A DNA stretch of 64,000 nt from Lewinellaceae bacterium (GTDB lineage Bacteria > Bacteroidota > Bacteroidia > Chitinophagales > Saprospiraceae). Positions 16,917 through 26,254 of the stretch are shown here, one piece after another. A program made the translations under genes and the position numbers. The notes under the pieces were generated by a model, which was not told where the DNA came from, did no database searches, and was given only the letters and a program-made list of their open reading frames with translations. Numbering within the stretch: position 1 is the first letter of the stretch; the number at the start of each line of letters is the position of its first letter. Location of the stretch: positions 62,001-126,000 of the forward strand of contig JACJYQ010000001.1 of NCBI GenBank assembly GCA_020636025.1, in the 5' to 3' direction.

Positions 16917-18008
16917 ATGCAAGTAATTACACCTAATTCTGAATCATTCCTTCGTCAGTATTTAAACAATGCAAGTCCGACAGGATTTGAATGGAGTGGT
17001 CAAAAACTTTGGCTGGAATACCTGAAGCCATATATAGATGACTGGAAGCTTGATAATTATGGTACTGCCTATGGTATCATAAACCCTGGAAAAGACTACA
17101 AAGTCGTTATTGAAGGTCATGCAGATGAGATTTCATGGTTTGTAAACCACATTACTGACGATGGATTTCTTCACGTTATAAGAAATGGTGGGAGTGACTT
17201 TCAAATTGCTCCTTCCATGCGGGTATGGGTACACCTGCGCAAAGGTGGCAAAGTAGAAGGTGTTTTCGGATGGCCAGCCATTCACACCCGAACCGACAAG
17301 GATGCCAATATTTCACCGGCGATTGACAATATCACCATTGATCTTGGAGCAAAAGATAAGGATGAGGTCATGGAAATGGGCGTTCATGTAGGCTGTGTAG
17401 TCACCTTTCAGGATGAGTTTACAATTCTAAATGACCGCTACTATACCGGTCGCGCGCTCGACAATCGCATGGGAGGGTTTTGTATCGCGGAGGTAGCCAG
17501 ATTGCTCAAAGAAAATAAAATTGACCTGCCATACACCTTGTATGTAGTAAATTCTGTTCAGGAAGAAGTTGGCTTGCGCGGGGCAGAAATGATTACGCAA
17601 AGCATAAAACCCAATGTGGCCATTGTAACGGATGTTACCCATGATACCCATACACCGATGGTGAACATAAAGCGGCACGGCGATATCAGAACCGGAAATG
17701 GCCCAACGGTAACTTTTGCTCCTGCGGTTCATCAGACCCTTCTGGATATGATCATTGACACTGCAACCGAGAAAAGTATTCCATTTCAGCGTGAAGCAGC
17801 CAGTAGGGTGACCGGGACAGATACCGATGCTTTTGCTTATTCAAATGGGGGGGTGCCATCAGCGCTTATTTCGTTACCTTTGCGATATATGCACACTACG
17901 GTTGAAATGGCGCATAAAGATGATGTAAACAACTTGATTCGCCTGATTTATGAGTCTCTTCAGAAGATTGAATATGGTCAGGATTTCAGGTATTTCAGCC
18001 AGATTTAA
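16917..18008 (+). CDS. M42-family metallopeptidase (glutamyl aminopeptidase / deblocking aminopeptidase type)
   Basis: A 363-residue cytoplasmic di-metal aminopeptidase of the M42 family, which forms large TET-like assemblies in characterised members. Metal and catalytic positions are visible: GHADEISW (His), ALDNRMGG (bridging Asp), VQEEVGLRGA (catalytic Glu pair), TDVTHDT (Asp) and RYMHTTVE (His). The substrate preference is not predictable here. It lies 63 bp after pyrE and 44 bp before the NlpC/P60 gene on the same strand, possibly co-transcribed. Confidence 0.92.
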   Translation: MQVITPNSESFLRQYLNNASPTGFEWSGQKLWLEYLKPYIDDWKLDNYGTAYGIINPGKDYKVVIEGHADEISWFVNHITDDGFLHVIRNGGSDFQIAPSMRVWVHLRKGGKVEGVFGWPAIHTRTDKDANISPAIDNITIDLGAKDKDEVMEMGVHVGCVVTFQDEFTILNDRYYTGRALDNRMGGFCIAEVARLLKENKIDLPYTLYVVNSVQEEVGLRGAEMITQSIKPNVAIVTDVTHDTHTPMVNIKRHGDIRTGNGPTVTFAPAVHQTLLDMIIDTATEKSIPFQREAASRVTGTDTDAFAYSNGGVPSALISLPLRYMHTTVEMAHKDDVNNLIRLIYESLQKIEYGQDFRYFSQI

Positions 18009-18052
18009 CACGTTGCCAGGTCGCCCGTAAAAATTAACCAATTATTTCTACC

Positions 18053-18910
18053 GTGGAATTCGCCGCTTGCCAGGTTTCGATTGCCCCAATTCGTGCCCAC
18101 GCTTCCGACAAAAGCGAAATGGTTTCCCAGTTGCTATTCGGAGAGACTGTGGAAGTGCAGGATGCCAAAGATACCTGGCGATTTGTTGTCTGCTCCTGGG
18201 ATGGATATACAGGCTGGGTGGATGTAAAACAATTGGTACGTCTGACACCAAGTGAGTTTGAAGCTTACCGCGAACACCAAACACTAAATCTATCTTTAGT
18301 GGAAGGGCTCATGGCTGCCGATCATTTCATTCCAATTACCATGGGTGCAGCACTTCCTCAATACGACGGACTTAGATGCCACCTCAGTGAACACAGTTTT
18401 CAGTTCTCGGGCCCAGTTGTAAGTCCGTCAGCACAATCTCTTGGCAATGAATGGATCGTAAAAGTGGCGCGAAGGTATCTGCATGCACCATATATGTGGG
18501 GTGGCCGTTCGCCATTTGGCATCGACTGCTCGGGGTTCACACAAATGGTCTATAAAATTGCCGGTCTTAAGCTCATGCGGGATGCTTCTCAACAAGTCAC
18601 ACAAGGACGCCCAATTGACTTTATGGAGCAGTGCCAGGCAGGTGATCTTGCTTTTTTTGACAATGGGAGAGGCGTTGTGAATCACGTGGGCATTATTTTG
18701 CCAGACTGCCACATCATCCATGCCAGCGGTAAAGTCCGGGTTGACAAGTTGGATCATTTCGGTATTTTCAATTACGATCAGGATCGTTATACCCATCAGT
18801 TGAGAATAGTAAAGCGCCTACTGCCAGATAATCCTGAAATGTCAACTGAGGCTGAAGACCAATCCCAGATGGTGGATGAATTAAGCGGCCAGTCTGTACT
18901 ATTTGGTTGA
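18053..18910 (+). CDS. C40 family peptidase (NlpC/P60) with N-terminal bacterial SH3 domain
   Basis: A 285-residue cell-wall peptidase that would cut peptidoglycan stem peptides. Residues about 5-65 look like a bacterial SH3 domain (RAHASDKSEMVSQLLFGE, GYTGWVD). The NlpC/P60 domain covers about 130-255, with catalytic Cys159 in GIDCSGF, His211 in VNHVGI and a third polar residue near His223. The start is GTG at 18053; no closer ATG gives the SH3 strand. No signal peptide is seen, so export would need another route or the protein acts in recycling. It resembles cytoplasmic dipeptidyl-peptidase VI proteins such as YkfC, which use free peptides. Confidence 0.9.
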   Translation: MEFAACQVSIAPIRAHASDKSEMVSQLLFGETVEVQDAKDTWRFVVCSWDGYTGWVDVKQLVRLTPSEFEAYREHQTLNLSLVEGLMAADHFIPITMGAALPQYDGLRCHLSEHSFQFSGPVVSPSAQSLGNEWIVKVARRYLHAPYMWGGRSPFGIDCSGFTQMVYKIAGLKLMRDASQQVTQGRPIDFMEQCQAGDLAFFDNGRGVVNHVGIILPDCHIIHASGKVRVDKLDHFGIFNYDQDRYTHQLRIVKRLLPDNPEMSTEAEDQSQMVDELSGQSVLFG

Positions 18911-19014
18911 ATTACAGTGTCCTTATAGCATAATTTCAGAATTTTTTTGTTGAAGTATCCCTTGCTCCGCAACGATTTACGAGCTGAATCGTTTGCTTTT
19001 ATTAAACTATTCAA

Positions 19015-19737
19015 ATGCGGCGACTCCTTTTCCTACTTTTTTTGACCGGATCTGGTGGCTGGCTACAAGCTCAGCAAACAGATACATTGCAAGTGATGCG
19101 CGATACGGTTCCGGCCTCCGCCATTGACTCGGTCCTTTCGAATCAAAAGAAGTCGAAGATGAACCTGGCGGCTGATACTTCTGGCATCGTAGAAAACAAA
19201 AGCCTTGATGCAAAAAAGGAAAAGAACGGGTTCCTTTACCGGTTTTTTGTGAAAAAATACCCAAACCCCAGAGCGGCTGCCGTTTTGTCCTTTGTGTTGC
19301 CCGGAGCAGGACAGATTTACAATAAGAAATGGTGGAAGCTGCCAATTGTATATGGTGCACTGGGTGGCATGACCTGGCTGGCAGTAACAAACGACAAACA
19401 ATACAAGGAACTGCGTACGAATTACAAATGGCTGGTAGATGGAGACGAGACCACGAATCCCGTTAATGAGCCTTATATTTATATGAGCGAGACGCAAATG
19501 AAGAGCTACCGGGATTTGTTTCGCAATTACACTGAAAAAAGTTACCTGTTTTTAGGTGTCACTTATTTGTTGGTTGTAACTGATGCATTTGTAGATGCCC
19601 ATTTAGCCACCTTTGATGTAAGTGATGACCTTAGTTTACGCATTGTGCCTGACATTCAGTCAGGCTCAGGGTCAATTGGCGCGTCTTTTGGCGTAGGTAT
19701 TCGACTGGGTTTCGGCAGAGCGCCGTCACGACCCTAA
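19015..19737 (+). CDS. DUF5683 domain membrane protein
   Basis: A 240-residue protein with a signal peptide (1-19, ending QAQ). A Ser/Lys-rich stretch is followed by a DUF5683-like region: KKYPNPRAAAVLSFVLPGAGQIYNKKWWK and YGALGGMTWLAV, containing two short hydrophobic hairpins, then a third helix SYLFLGVTYLLVVTDAFVDAHL. The P-G-A-G-Q-I-Y-N motif is the family hallmark. Function unknown. It lies just before the rhomboid gene on the same strand. Confidence 0.85.
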   Translation: MRRLLFLLFLTGSGGWLQAQQTDTLQVMRDTVPASAIDSVLSNQKKSKMNLAADTSGIVENKSLDAKKEKNGFLYRFFVKKYPNPRAAAVLSFVLPGAGQIYNKKWWKLPIVYGALGGMTWLAVTNDKQYKELRTNYKWLVDGDETTNPVNEPYIYMSETQMKSYRDLFRNYTEKSYLFLGVTYLLVVTDAFVDAHLATFDVSDDLSLRIVPDIQSGSGSIGASFGVGIRLGFGRAPSRP

Positions 19738-19847
19738 AATGATTAGTTTAAAGAAAGTTGAAAAAAATGGAGTCCGGTAAAACGGAACTCAATTCAAAAT
19801 CAATCTTTCATTAATCAATCAAAAAAATCACGATAATCACAGTAAGT

Positions 19848-20618
19848 ATGTCATTGCTCGAAAGCGAATCGGATAGTCTGGAGTTAACCCGTCGGCATTT
19901 TATAGAAAGCCTGTGGCTCCCGCTGCTGGCTGTCGGATTTTTGTGGCTGGTTCACATCTGGCAAACCATTGATGCTTTCGATCCCGGGCTATATGGCATA
20001 ATGTCCAGAAAGATCTGGGGAATTCGAGGCATTGTTACCGGTCCATTAGTGCACGGAAGCTGGAAACACTTGATTTCCAATAGTGTGCCCCTTTTTGTAC
20101 TTACTTTTCTTAGCCTGTACTTCTACAGAAAAGTAGCCATGCAGGCTTTTTGGATGATCTATTTCCTGACTGGGGCAGCTGTTTGGTTATTTGCACGTCC
20201 GGTTTCTCACATAGGGGCTAGCGGCGTAGTATACGGCTTGGTTGCCTTTATTTTCTGGAATGGAATATTCAGAAGGAGCCTGCGCTCCATTATTCTCGCC
20301 GCGATAGTTATGTTGTTGTACAGCGGTATGTTTATGGGTGTTTTGCCTGATCAGGAGGGCATTTCCTGGGAAAGCCATTTGTTGGGAAGCCTGGTTGGAA
20401 TATTTGTCTCCTACATATTTAAGGCAGAATTGGAAGAGGAAGAAGAGGAGCGAGACAAGCCTGATAGGGAACTGGAATTGAAAAAACCTTTCCTTCCTGT
20501 AGATATATTTGAAAAAACCAAATTGCAGCGTCAGTTGGAGCTGGAGGAAGAAATTCGCAGGCAAAACGAAGAAAATTCCTATTTCCCACCCTTTTGGAAT
20601 CAAAATAAGACCTGGTAG
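19848..20618 (+). CDS. Rhomboid-family intramembrane serine protease
   Basis: A 256-residue inner-membrane protease. The first helix is at about 22-40. The HGSWKHLISN loop segment (67-79) leads to a helix with the family His-Asn pair. The catalytic Ser125 sits in GASG (123-126) and His177 in WESHLLGSLVG, forming the Ser-His dyad. The C-terminal tail after about 205 is charged (EEEEEERDKPDRE) and cytoplasmic. The substrates are unknown. It precedes secDF but is separated by a gap with its own promoter for secDF. Confidence 0.93.
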   Translation: MSLLESESDSLELTRRHFIESLWLPLLAVGFLWLVHIWQTIDAFDPGLYGIMSRKIWGIRGIVTGPLVHGSWKHLISNSVPLFVLTFLSLYFYRKVAMQAFWMIYFLTGAAVWLFARPVSHIGASGVVYGLVAFIFWNGIFRRSLRSIILAAIVMLLYSGMFMGVLPDQEGISWESHLLGSLVGIFVSYIFKAELEEEEEERDKPDRELELKKPFLPVDIFEKTKLQRQLELEEEIRRQNEENSYFPPFWNQNKTW

Positions 20619-20642
20619 TCAAAACCTTTTTGTCTGAATTGC

Positions 20643-20671
20643 TTGGGATAACGGCAATGTGCCTATATTTG
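20643..20671 (+). promoter_or_regulatory. Promoter of secDF
   Basis: TTGG at 20643-20646 and an exact TATATTTG at 20664-20671, with 17 bp between, followed by CGCAC. The start codon is 86 bp downstream. Confidence 0.6.
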
Positions 20672-20757
20672 CGCACTTTTTCGATAAGGTGTGCCGCAAG
20701 CATGCGTTACACCTGTTTTTTTATAACAAATTTTAGCAATTTTTACTCCTTAGAGGT

Positions 20758-23700
20758 ATGCAAAGCAAAGGCATTGTACGATTTTTCCTCATTGCGCTCA
20801 CGATAGTGTGTCTGTATCAGTATCTGCTCATTATTCCAACGAGCAATGTAGAGGCCAAGGCCAACCAATATGCAGACGAGGCTTATGCCCAAAATCCAGA
20901 TTCAAGTCGCAATTCATATTATTCTCAATATCTGGATTCTCGTTCGGGCGACGTTGTATTCGAAATTCCATTTATTAAGAAGTTTACTTACGCCGATCTT
21001 AAAAAGAGTCAGTTGGCGATGGGGCTTGACCTTAAAGGCGGTATGAGTGTTTTACTGCAGGTGGACCTTCGTGACTTTTTGATCGCATATTCCGGAAATA
21101 GTACTGATGAGGCGTTCAAGAAATCACTCGACAGAGCGTCAGAACTCCAAACATCTCAGCAGGCAGACTACATTACTTTATTTGCCCAGGCTTGGCAAGA
21201 GTTGGGTGGTGGTCGCACACTGGCTTCCATTTTTGCCAGAAACGAGACCAGCGGCATCAAGTTCGATACTCCTGATGCTGATGTAATCAACACCCTCCGT
21301 ACTTCGGCTAATGGTACTGTAAGTCAAACTTACGATCTGCTCAAAAAGCGTATTGACAAGTTGGGTGTTGTTCAGCCAAACGTAAGCCTGGACGCAGCAC
21401 GCGACCTTATTCAGGTAGAATTGCCGGGTATCGATAACCCGGAGCGTGCCCGTATCATGCTGCAAAACCAGGCAAAACTCGAGTTCTGGGAAACTTACAG
21501 AATCAGTGACGAAGGCATCATCAAAGGGCTCACTGATGCCGATTTGATGCTGGCTGCCAGTGGTGACACTATCTCAACTGTAGCACAAAAAGACACTATT
21601 TACGAATTCCCTGCTGGACCTGATGGTCAGCCTGATTCTACTCAGGAGAAAGTGATGAAAGTGGTTGACAAAGCCCCTGCACAGCGCGAGGCTGGTCCAT
21701 TGCTTCAATTACTAGGTATCAACCAACAGGGTGGTTCTGCCGTAATTGCCTGGGTTGATAAGAACAAGATTCGTGTGTTGGAAGATTACTTCAAACGCGA
21801 CGATGTTAAAGCCAAATTCCCATCAGATGTAAAATTCCTGTTTAGCCGCAAAGCGGTTGAAAATGAAACTGAAGCAGCTTTGAGTACACTCAATGGCAAA
21901 TATGAGCTCTATGCGATTAAAAAGCGTCCGGGTTCTGATATTGCACCATTGGATGGCTCGGTTGTAAAAGATGCCGGCGCTAACCCTGATCCTAATTCAG
22001 GTGATATTCAGGTAAGCCTGCAAATGGATAATGACGGCGCGCGGATTTGGGCAGAAATGACCACCAAGGCGGCAAATGCCGGTAACCGTGAGATCGCTAT
22101 TGTACTTGATGATGAAGTGGTGAGTGCTCCAAGGGTAATTAACCCGATTACTGGTGGTAACTCCTCTATTACAGGTGGCTTTTCGCTCGACGAGGCAAAA
22201 GATTTGGCGCAAATCCTCCAGGTAGGTAAACTTCCTGCAAGAACACACATCGTTCAGGAGAGCCAGGTTGGTCCTTCACTTGGAGCAGACAACATCAACA
22301 AGTCCTTGATCACCATGTTGCTGTCAGTGGTTTTCCTCTGTTTGTTCATGGTGGCGTACTACAACCGCGGTGGTTGGGTAGCTGTTATCGCTCTTTTGGC
22401 AAACATTTTCTTTATCCTGGGAACACTTGCATCTCTGGGTACAGTTCTTACCCTTCCTGGTATTGCCGGTATCGTACTGACACTTGCAACAGCCGTGGAT
22501 GCTAACGTAATAATTTACGAACGTATACGGGAAGAATTGCGAGATGGACTGCCGATGGTGAAGGCTGTAGCTACAGGTTTTACACGAGCTCTTTCTGCCA
22601 TCATTGATGCAAACGTAACAACCATGTTAGTGGCAGTCGTATTGATTTACTTCGGTCTCGGTCCAATCAAAGGTTTTGGTACTGTACTGGCCATAGGTAT
22701 TATCAGCTCCATGTTTACAGCCGTTTTGGTTGGACGTTACATGACGGACTGGTGGCTTGATAAAGGTCGCTCTCTTACATACAGTTTCCCATGGTCTGAA
22801 AAATGGCTGGTAGGTTTTGAATTTGACTGGATGGGCAGACGGAAATTTGCTTACATATTCTCTGCGGCTATTATTCTTGTTGGCGTAGCCTCCTATTTCA
22901 CCCGCGGTTTTGAGCTTGGTGTTGACTTTAAGGGTGGTTATTCTTTCAACGTAGAGTTTGACCAGCCAACTACGCTTACTCAGTTGAGTAATTCCCTTTC
23001 TGAGGCATTTGGAAGCAATACCATTATCAAAACGGTTAGTGGAGACAATACATACAACATCACTACGCCTTATCTGATCAATGAAACTGGACCAGACGTA
23101 ACGGATCGTGTTATTGCAAAATTGCATGAAGGTATCCAGGCTGCAGGAGTGAATGCGAATTTGGACGAGTTCAAGAAAACTGATGGAAAAGGTACTCACA
23201 TCATTTCATCAAGTCAGGTTGGACCAACTGTAGCAGATGATATCCGCAAATCTTCTCTTTGGTCTGGAATCTGGGCCCTTGGTCTGATCTTCCTTTACTT
23301 GTTGGTGCGATTTAACCGCTGGCAATTCTCTCTCGGCGCCGTATTGGCCTTGCTCCACGACGTGTTGATTACACTCACATTCTTTACACTGTTGCACGGA
23401 TTGGTAGGTTTCTCATTGGAAATTGACCAGGCGCTCATTGCCTGTATCCTGACCGTAATAGGTTTCTCGGTGAACGATACGGTGATCGTATATGACCGTA
23501 TCAGGGAATTCATGGGGCAGTACGCAGGACGATCGAAATACGAGGTATTCAATATGGCGATCAACACTACACTTAGCCGTACGTTGATTACTTCAGGTAC
23601 TATATTCCTGGTTGTAATCCTCCTCTTTGTATTTGGAGGTGGCGCCATTAAAGGCTTTGCGTTTGGTATCCTTGTGGGTATCTTCTTTGGTACTTACTCA

Positions 23701-23832
23701 TCCATCTTTGTGGCTTCCGCCCTGGTGGTTGACTTTCTACAGGAAGATGTCATTCAAGGTAAATCGGTTACAGCGAAAGCAACTGAGGATAAAGAAGTTA
23801 AGCCTGCAAAAGCTAAAAAGGCAAAAGCTTAA
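20758..23832 (+). CDS. secDF: Fused protein translocase subunit SecDF
   Basis: A 1024-residue inner-membrane protein that uses the proton gradient to help SecYEG pull proteins through the membrane. The SecD half (about 1-680) has TM1 at residues 8-26, the long periplasmic domain and the helix block after QVGPSLGADNI, with the D-x-x-V-I-I-Y-E-R-I motif (VDANVIIYERIREEL). The SecF half (from about 690) starts FDWMGRRKFAYIFSA, contains QVGPTVADDI and SVNDTVIVYDRIREF, and ends in a Lys/Ala-rich tail. The fusion is normal for Bacteroidota. A strong terminator follows. Confidence 0.97.
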   Translation: MQSKGIVRFFLIALTIVCLYQYLLIIPTSNVEAKANQYADEAYAQNPDSSRNSYYSQYLDSRSGDVVFEIPFIKKFTYADLKKSQLAMGLDLKGGMSVLLQVDLRDFLIAYSGNSTDEAFKKSLDRASELQTSQQADYITLFAQAWQELGGGRTLASIFARNETSGIKFDTPDADVINTLRTSANGTVSQTYDLLKKRIDKLGVVQPNVSLDAARDLIQVELPGIDNPERARIMLQNQAKLEFWETYRISDEGIIKGLTDADLMLAASGDTISTVAQKDTIYEFPAGPDGQPDSTQEKVMKVVDKAPAQREAGPLLQLLGINQQGGSAVIAWVDKNKIRVLEDYFKRDDVKAKFPSDVKFLFSRKAVENETEAALSTLNGKYELYAIKKRPGSDIAPLDGSVVKDAGANPDPNSGDIQVSLQMDNDGARIWAEMTTKAANAGNREIAIVLDDEVVSAPRVINPITGGNSSITGGFSLDEAKDLAQILQVGKLPARTHIVQESQVGPSLGADNINKSLITMLLSVVFLCLFMVAYYNRGGWVAVIALLANIFFILGTLASLGTVLTLPGIAGIVLTLATAVDANVIIYERIREELRDGLPMVKAVATGFTRALSAIIDANVTTMLVAVVLIYFGLGPIKGFGTVLAIGIISSMFTAVLVGRYMTDWWLDKGRSLTYSFPWSEKWLVGFEFDWMGRRKFAYIFSAAIILVGVASYFTRGFELGVDFKGGYSFNVEFDQPTTLTQLSNSLSEAFGSNTIIKTVSGDNTYNITTPYLINETGPDVTDRVIAKLHEGIQAAGVNANLDEFKKTDGKGTHIISSSQVGPTVADDIRKSSLWSGIWALGLIFLYLLVRFNRWQFSLGAVLALLHDVLITLTFFTLLHGLVGFSLEIDQALIACILTVIGFSVNDTVIVYDRIREFMGQYAGRSKYEVFNMAINTTLSRTLITSGTIFLVVILLFVFGGGAIKGFAFGILVGIFFGTYSSIFVASALVVDFLQEDVIQGKSVTAKATEDKEVKPAKAKKAKA

Positions 23833-23850
23833 GCTTAATTAAGTTTATCC

Positions 23851-23905
23851 ATTAAATAAAAAGCGCCTGTCCTGATTTATTCTGGACGGGCGCTTTTTAT
23901 TTAAT
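23851..23905 (+). terminator. Strong terminator after secDF
   Basis: A 22-bp stem with one G-T pair (arms begin ATTAAATAAAAAGCGCC and end GGCGCTTTTTATTTAAT). It is symmetrical enough to work in both directions. Confidence 0.95.
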
Positions 23906-24050
23906 GCGGAGTGCGGAATGCGGAGTGCGAAATGATGAGGCAATAAATAATTATGGTTTTGCTAAAAAAAGGGAGTATTCGAATTTTCAATCGAATACTC
24001 CCTTTTGAACGAATGAATATCAATTTACTCCGCACTCCGCACTCCGCACT
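23905..24050. repeat. Inverted 7-bp tandem repeats around the ffh terminator
   Basis: Four copies of TGCGGAR-type heptamers at 23905-23932 face three copies of ACTCCGC at 24027-24047. They are reverse complements, so they could close a large stem around the hairpin at 23967-24006. The right copies run into the ffh stop codon at 24050. Confidence 0.85.
23967..24006 (-). terminator. Terminator after ffh
   Basis: A perfect 16-bp stem (AAAAGGGAGTATTCGA with its complement) with an 8-base loop. The minus-strand copy ends in a run of seven T residues, fitting leftward transcription from ffh. Confidence 0.9.
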
Positions 24051-25396
24051 CACCTAAACCCTTTCGGCATATTCATTCCTGGCGGCATATTCATCTTTCC
24101 GGCCGGCATATTGGCGAACTGGTGCATCATCTTCCTCATTTGCTCAAAGTTTCTGATGAACATATTGATTTGCTCAAGGCTTTGACCACAACCTTTGGCC
24201 AGACGTTTTTTGCGGCTCAGATTTATCAATTCGGGATTGGCGCGTTCCTTTGGCGTCATGCTTTGGATAATGGCTTCCACGCGAACCAGGGCATTATCGT
24301 CAATTGGTGCATCTTTCATGGCCTTGCTTACACCAGGGATCATACCCATAAGGGATTTCAGGTCGCCCATCTTTTTAATTGTTTGCATCTGACTAAGAAA
24401 ATCATTGAAGTCAAATTTGTTTTGCTTCATTTTCTTTTCCAGCCGCTTCGCTTCGGCCTCATCGAAATCAACCTGCGCTTTTTCAACAAGTGAAACGATA
24501 TCACCCATACCTAGGATACGCTGGGCCATCCGATCGGGATAGAATACGTCCAAAGCTTCCAGTTTCTCACCCTGAGAAACGAATTTGATGGGTTTGCCAA
24601 CGGTGTATTTTATGGATAGCGCCGCTCCACCGCGAGTATCACCATCAAGTTTCGTAAGTACAACCCCGTCAAAATTGATTCTGGTATTAAAGGCTTCGGC
24701 TGTGTTTACCGCATCCTGACCAGTCATGGAATCCACGACAAACAGGGTTTCTGTTGGCTGGATGGCTTTCTTGATATTCTCCACCTCATCCATCATCACT
24801 TCATCAACAGCTAAACGACCGGCAGTATCCACAATGATTACATTATGGCTATTGGCCTTGGCATAGGCAAGGGCGTTTTTAGCGATATCAATGGGGTTCT
24901 TATTCTCTGGCTCCTTATAAACAGCCACCTTGATGCTTTCCCCCAGAACCGAAAGCTGGTCAATCGCCGCAGGACGGTACACGTCACAGGCAACCAACAA
25001 TGGATTTAGTTTGCGTTGTTCCTTCAGGTGTTTGGCCAGCTTTCCGCTAAAGGTCGTTTTACCGGATCCTTGCAGGCCGGCTACCAAAACTATACCCGGG
25101 CTACCCTTAACATTAATACCTACACTTTGACCACCCATCAGCTCCGTCAACTCGTCCATCACGATCTTGACCATGAGTTGTCCCGGATTTACGTTCTTTA
25201 GAACGTTCTCTGTACCCAGGGCTTTATCCTTAACTCTGTCCGTAAATTCTTTGGCAATTTTATAGTTCACATCGGCTCCAACCAGTGCACGACGGATTTC
25301 CTTGATGCTCTCTGCGACGTTGATTTCCGTGATTTTGTGTGTTCCGCTGACAACTTTAAAGGCGGATTCAAGACGATCACTTAAACTTTGAAACAT
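24050..25396 (-). CDS. ffh: Signal recognition particle protein Ffh
   Basis: A 448-residue GTPase that binds signal sequences together with SRP RNA. The N domain is at 1-100. The G domain has GLQGSGKTT (107-115), DVYRPAA, DTAGR and TKLDGD. The Met-rich M domain from about 300 ends MNMPPGMNMPKGFR. The last codons and stop lie in a short tandem repeat. A -7-like box TATCTTCG lies at 25445-25452 upstream. It faces secDF tail to tail; both work in protein export. Confidence 0.97.
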   Translation of the reverse strand: MFQSLSDRLESAFKVVSGTHKITEINVAESIKEIRRALVGADVNYKIAKEFTDRVKDKALGTENVLKNVNPGQLMVKIVMDELTELMGGQSVGINVKGSPGIVLVAGLQGSGKTTFSGKLAKHLKEQRKLNPLLVACDVYRPAAIDQLSVLGESIKVAVYKEPENKNPIDIAKNALAYAKANSHNVIIVDTAGRLAVDEVMMDEVENIKKAIQPTETLFVVDSMTGQDAVNTAEAFNTRINFDGVVLTKLDGDTRGGAALSIKYTVGKPIKFVSQGEKLEALDVFYPDRMAQRILGMGDIVSLVEKAQVDFDEAEAKRLEKKMKQNKFDFNDFLSQMQTIKKMGDLKSLMGMIPGVSKAMKDAPIDDNALVRVEAIIQSMTPKERANPELINLSRKKRLAKGCGQSLEQINMFIRNFEQMRKMMHQFANMPAGKMNMPPGMNMPKGFR

Positions 25397-25444
25397 ATAC
25401 GTTACTTTGGTATGTGGTAAAATTTATGGCTTAAAAAGGGAACG

Positions 25445-25452
25445 CGAAGATA
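25445..25452 (-). promoter_or_regulatory. -7-like box of ffh
   Basis: TATCTTCG on the minus strand, 7 of 8 to TAnnTTTG, followed by CGTTCC, 48 bp before the start codon. Confidence 0.4.
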
Positions 25453-25525
25453 GGACGAATTGAAGTTTCATGACAGGGAACTAGACGCAAATTCTGCAAA
25501 TAAGCAGCTAATTGGAAATGAAGGA

Positions 25526-26245
25526 TCAGGCATTCCATTTTCTCATTTGCTTAAGCAAGGCAGAAAAATCCTTTGGTAACTCCGATGTAAACTCCATTCG
25601 TTCACCTGTTTCAGGGTGATTAATTCTCAATCTGGTTGCGTGTAGGCTGGTTCTCTCCATGATCGGCCGCTCTTCTTCACTAAATTTCCCTGATTTATAG
25701 GCTCTGCCTTTTATCTCGGATAATAGAAAGCTGCTTCTTCTGCCATACAGCGCATCAACTGCCAGAGGATAACCCATACTTTGAAAATGCACCCTGATCT
25801 GGTGTGTCCTTCCGGTTTTAAGCAAAACCTCTGCCAGCGTAAAATGTTTAAATCGCTCTGCCACCCGGTAAAAGGTAAGGGATGGTTTTCCATTCATTCG
25901 GATGGCCATTTTACCTGGCACCCCAGGATGTTCTCCAATCGGCTTGTCAATTTCACCTTCCTCATGATGCAAAACCCCGTCAATAAGGGCCATATAGTAC
26001 TTGTCTGCCGTATGTTTTTCCATTTGCATGGATAAATGACGGTGGGTACTTTCGTTGCGGGCAAAACATAGAATGCCGCTCGTTTCTCTATCCAGTCGGT
26101 GCACGATAAACACTTTGCCAAAACGTTGACTGAGTGCCCCGTGCAAGCTTTCTCCTTTGCCCGATCTGTCAGGAATAGTTAGTAAACCGGCAGGCTTTGA
26201 AACCACCAGCAAATGTTCATCCTCATGTAACAACTCGTAAGGCAT
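25526..26245 (-). CDS. RluA-family RNA pseudouridine synthase
   Basis: A 239-residue enzyme that turns uridine into pseudouridine in rRNA or tRNA. The catalytic motif HRLDRETSGIL contains the nucleophilic Asp. Other family segments are VVSKPAGLLTIP, TGRTHQIRVHF and YPLAVDALYG. No S4 domain is present at the N-terminus, so it is the short form. The target site cannot be told from sequence. It starts 9 bp after the RibF-glycosyltransferase gene and is almost certainly in its operon. Confidence 0.93.
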   Translation of the reverse strand: MPYELLHEDEHLLVVSKPAGLLTIPDRSGKGESLHGALSQRFGKVFIVHRLDRETSGILCFARNESTHRHLSMQMEKHTADKYYMALIDGVLHHEEGEIDKPIGEHPGVPGKMAIRMNGKPSLTFYRVAERFKHFTLAEVLLKTGRTHQIRVHFQSMGYPLAVDALYGRRSSFLLSEIKGRAYKSGKFSEEERPIMERTSLHATRLRINHPETGERMEFTSELPKDFSALLKQMRKWNA

Positions 26246-26254
26246 GCTGTTTCT

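Noticed and set aside
22627..23199. 190-residue frame opposite secDF
   Set aside because: Antisense shadow of the SecF half; no start context or domain.
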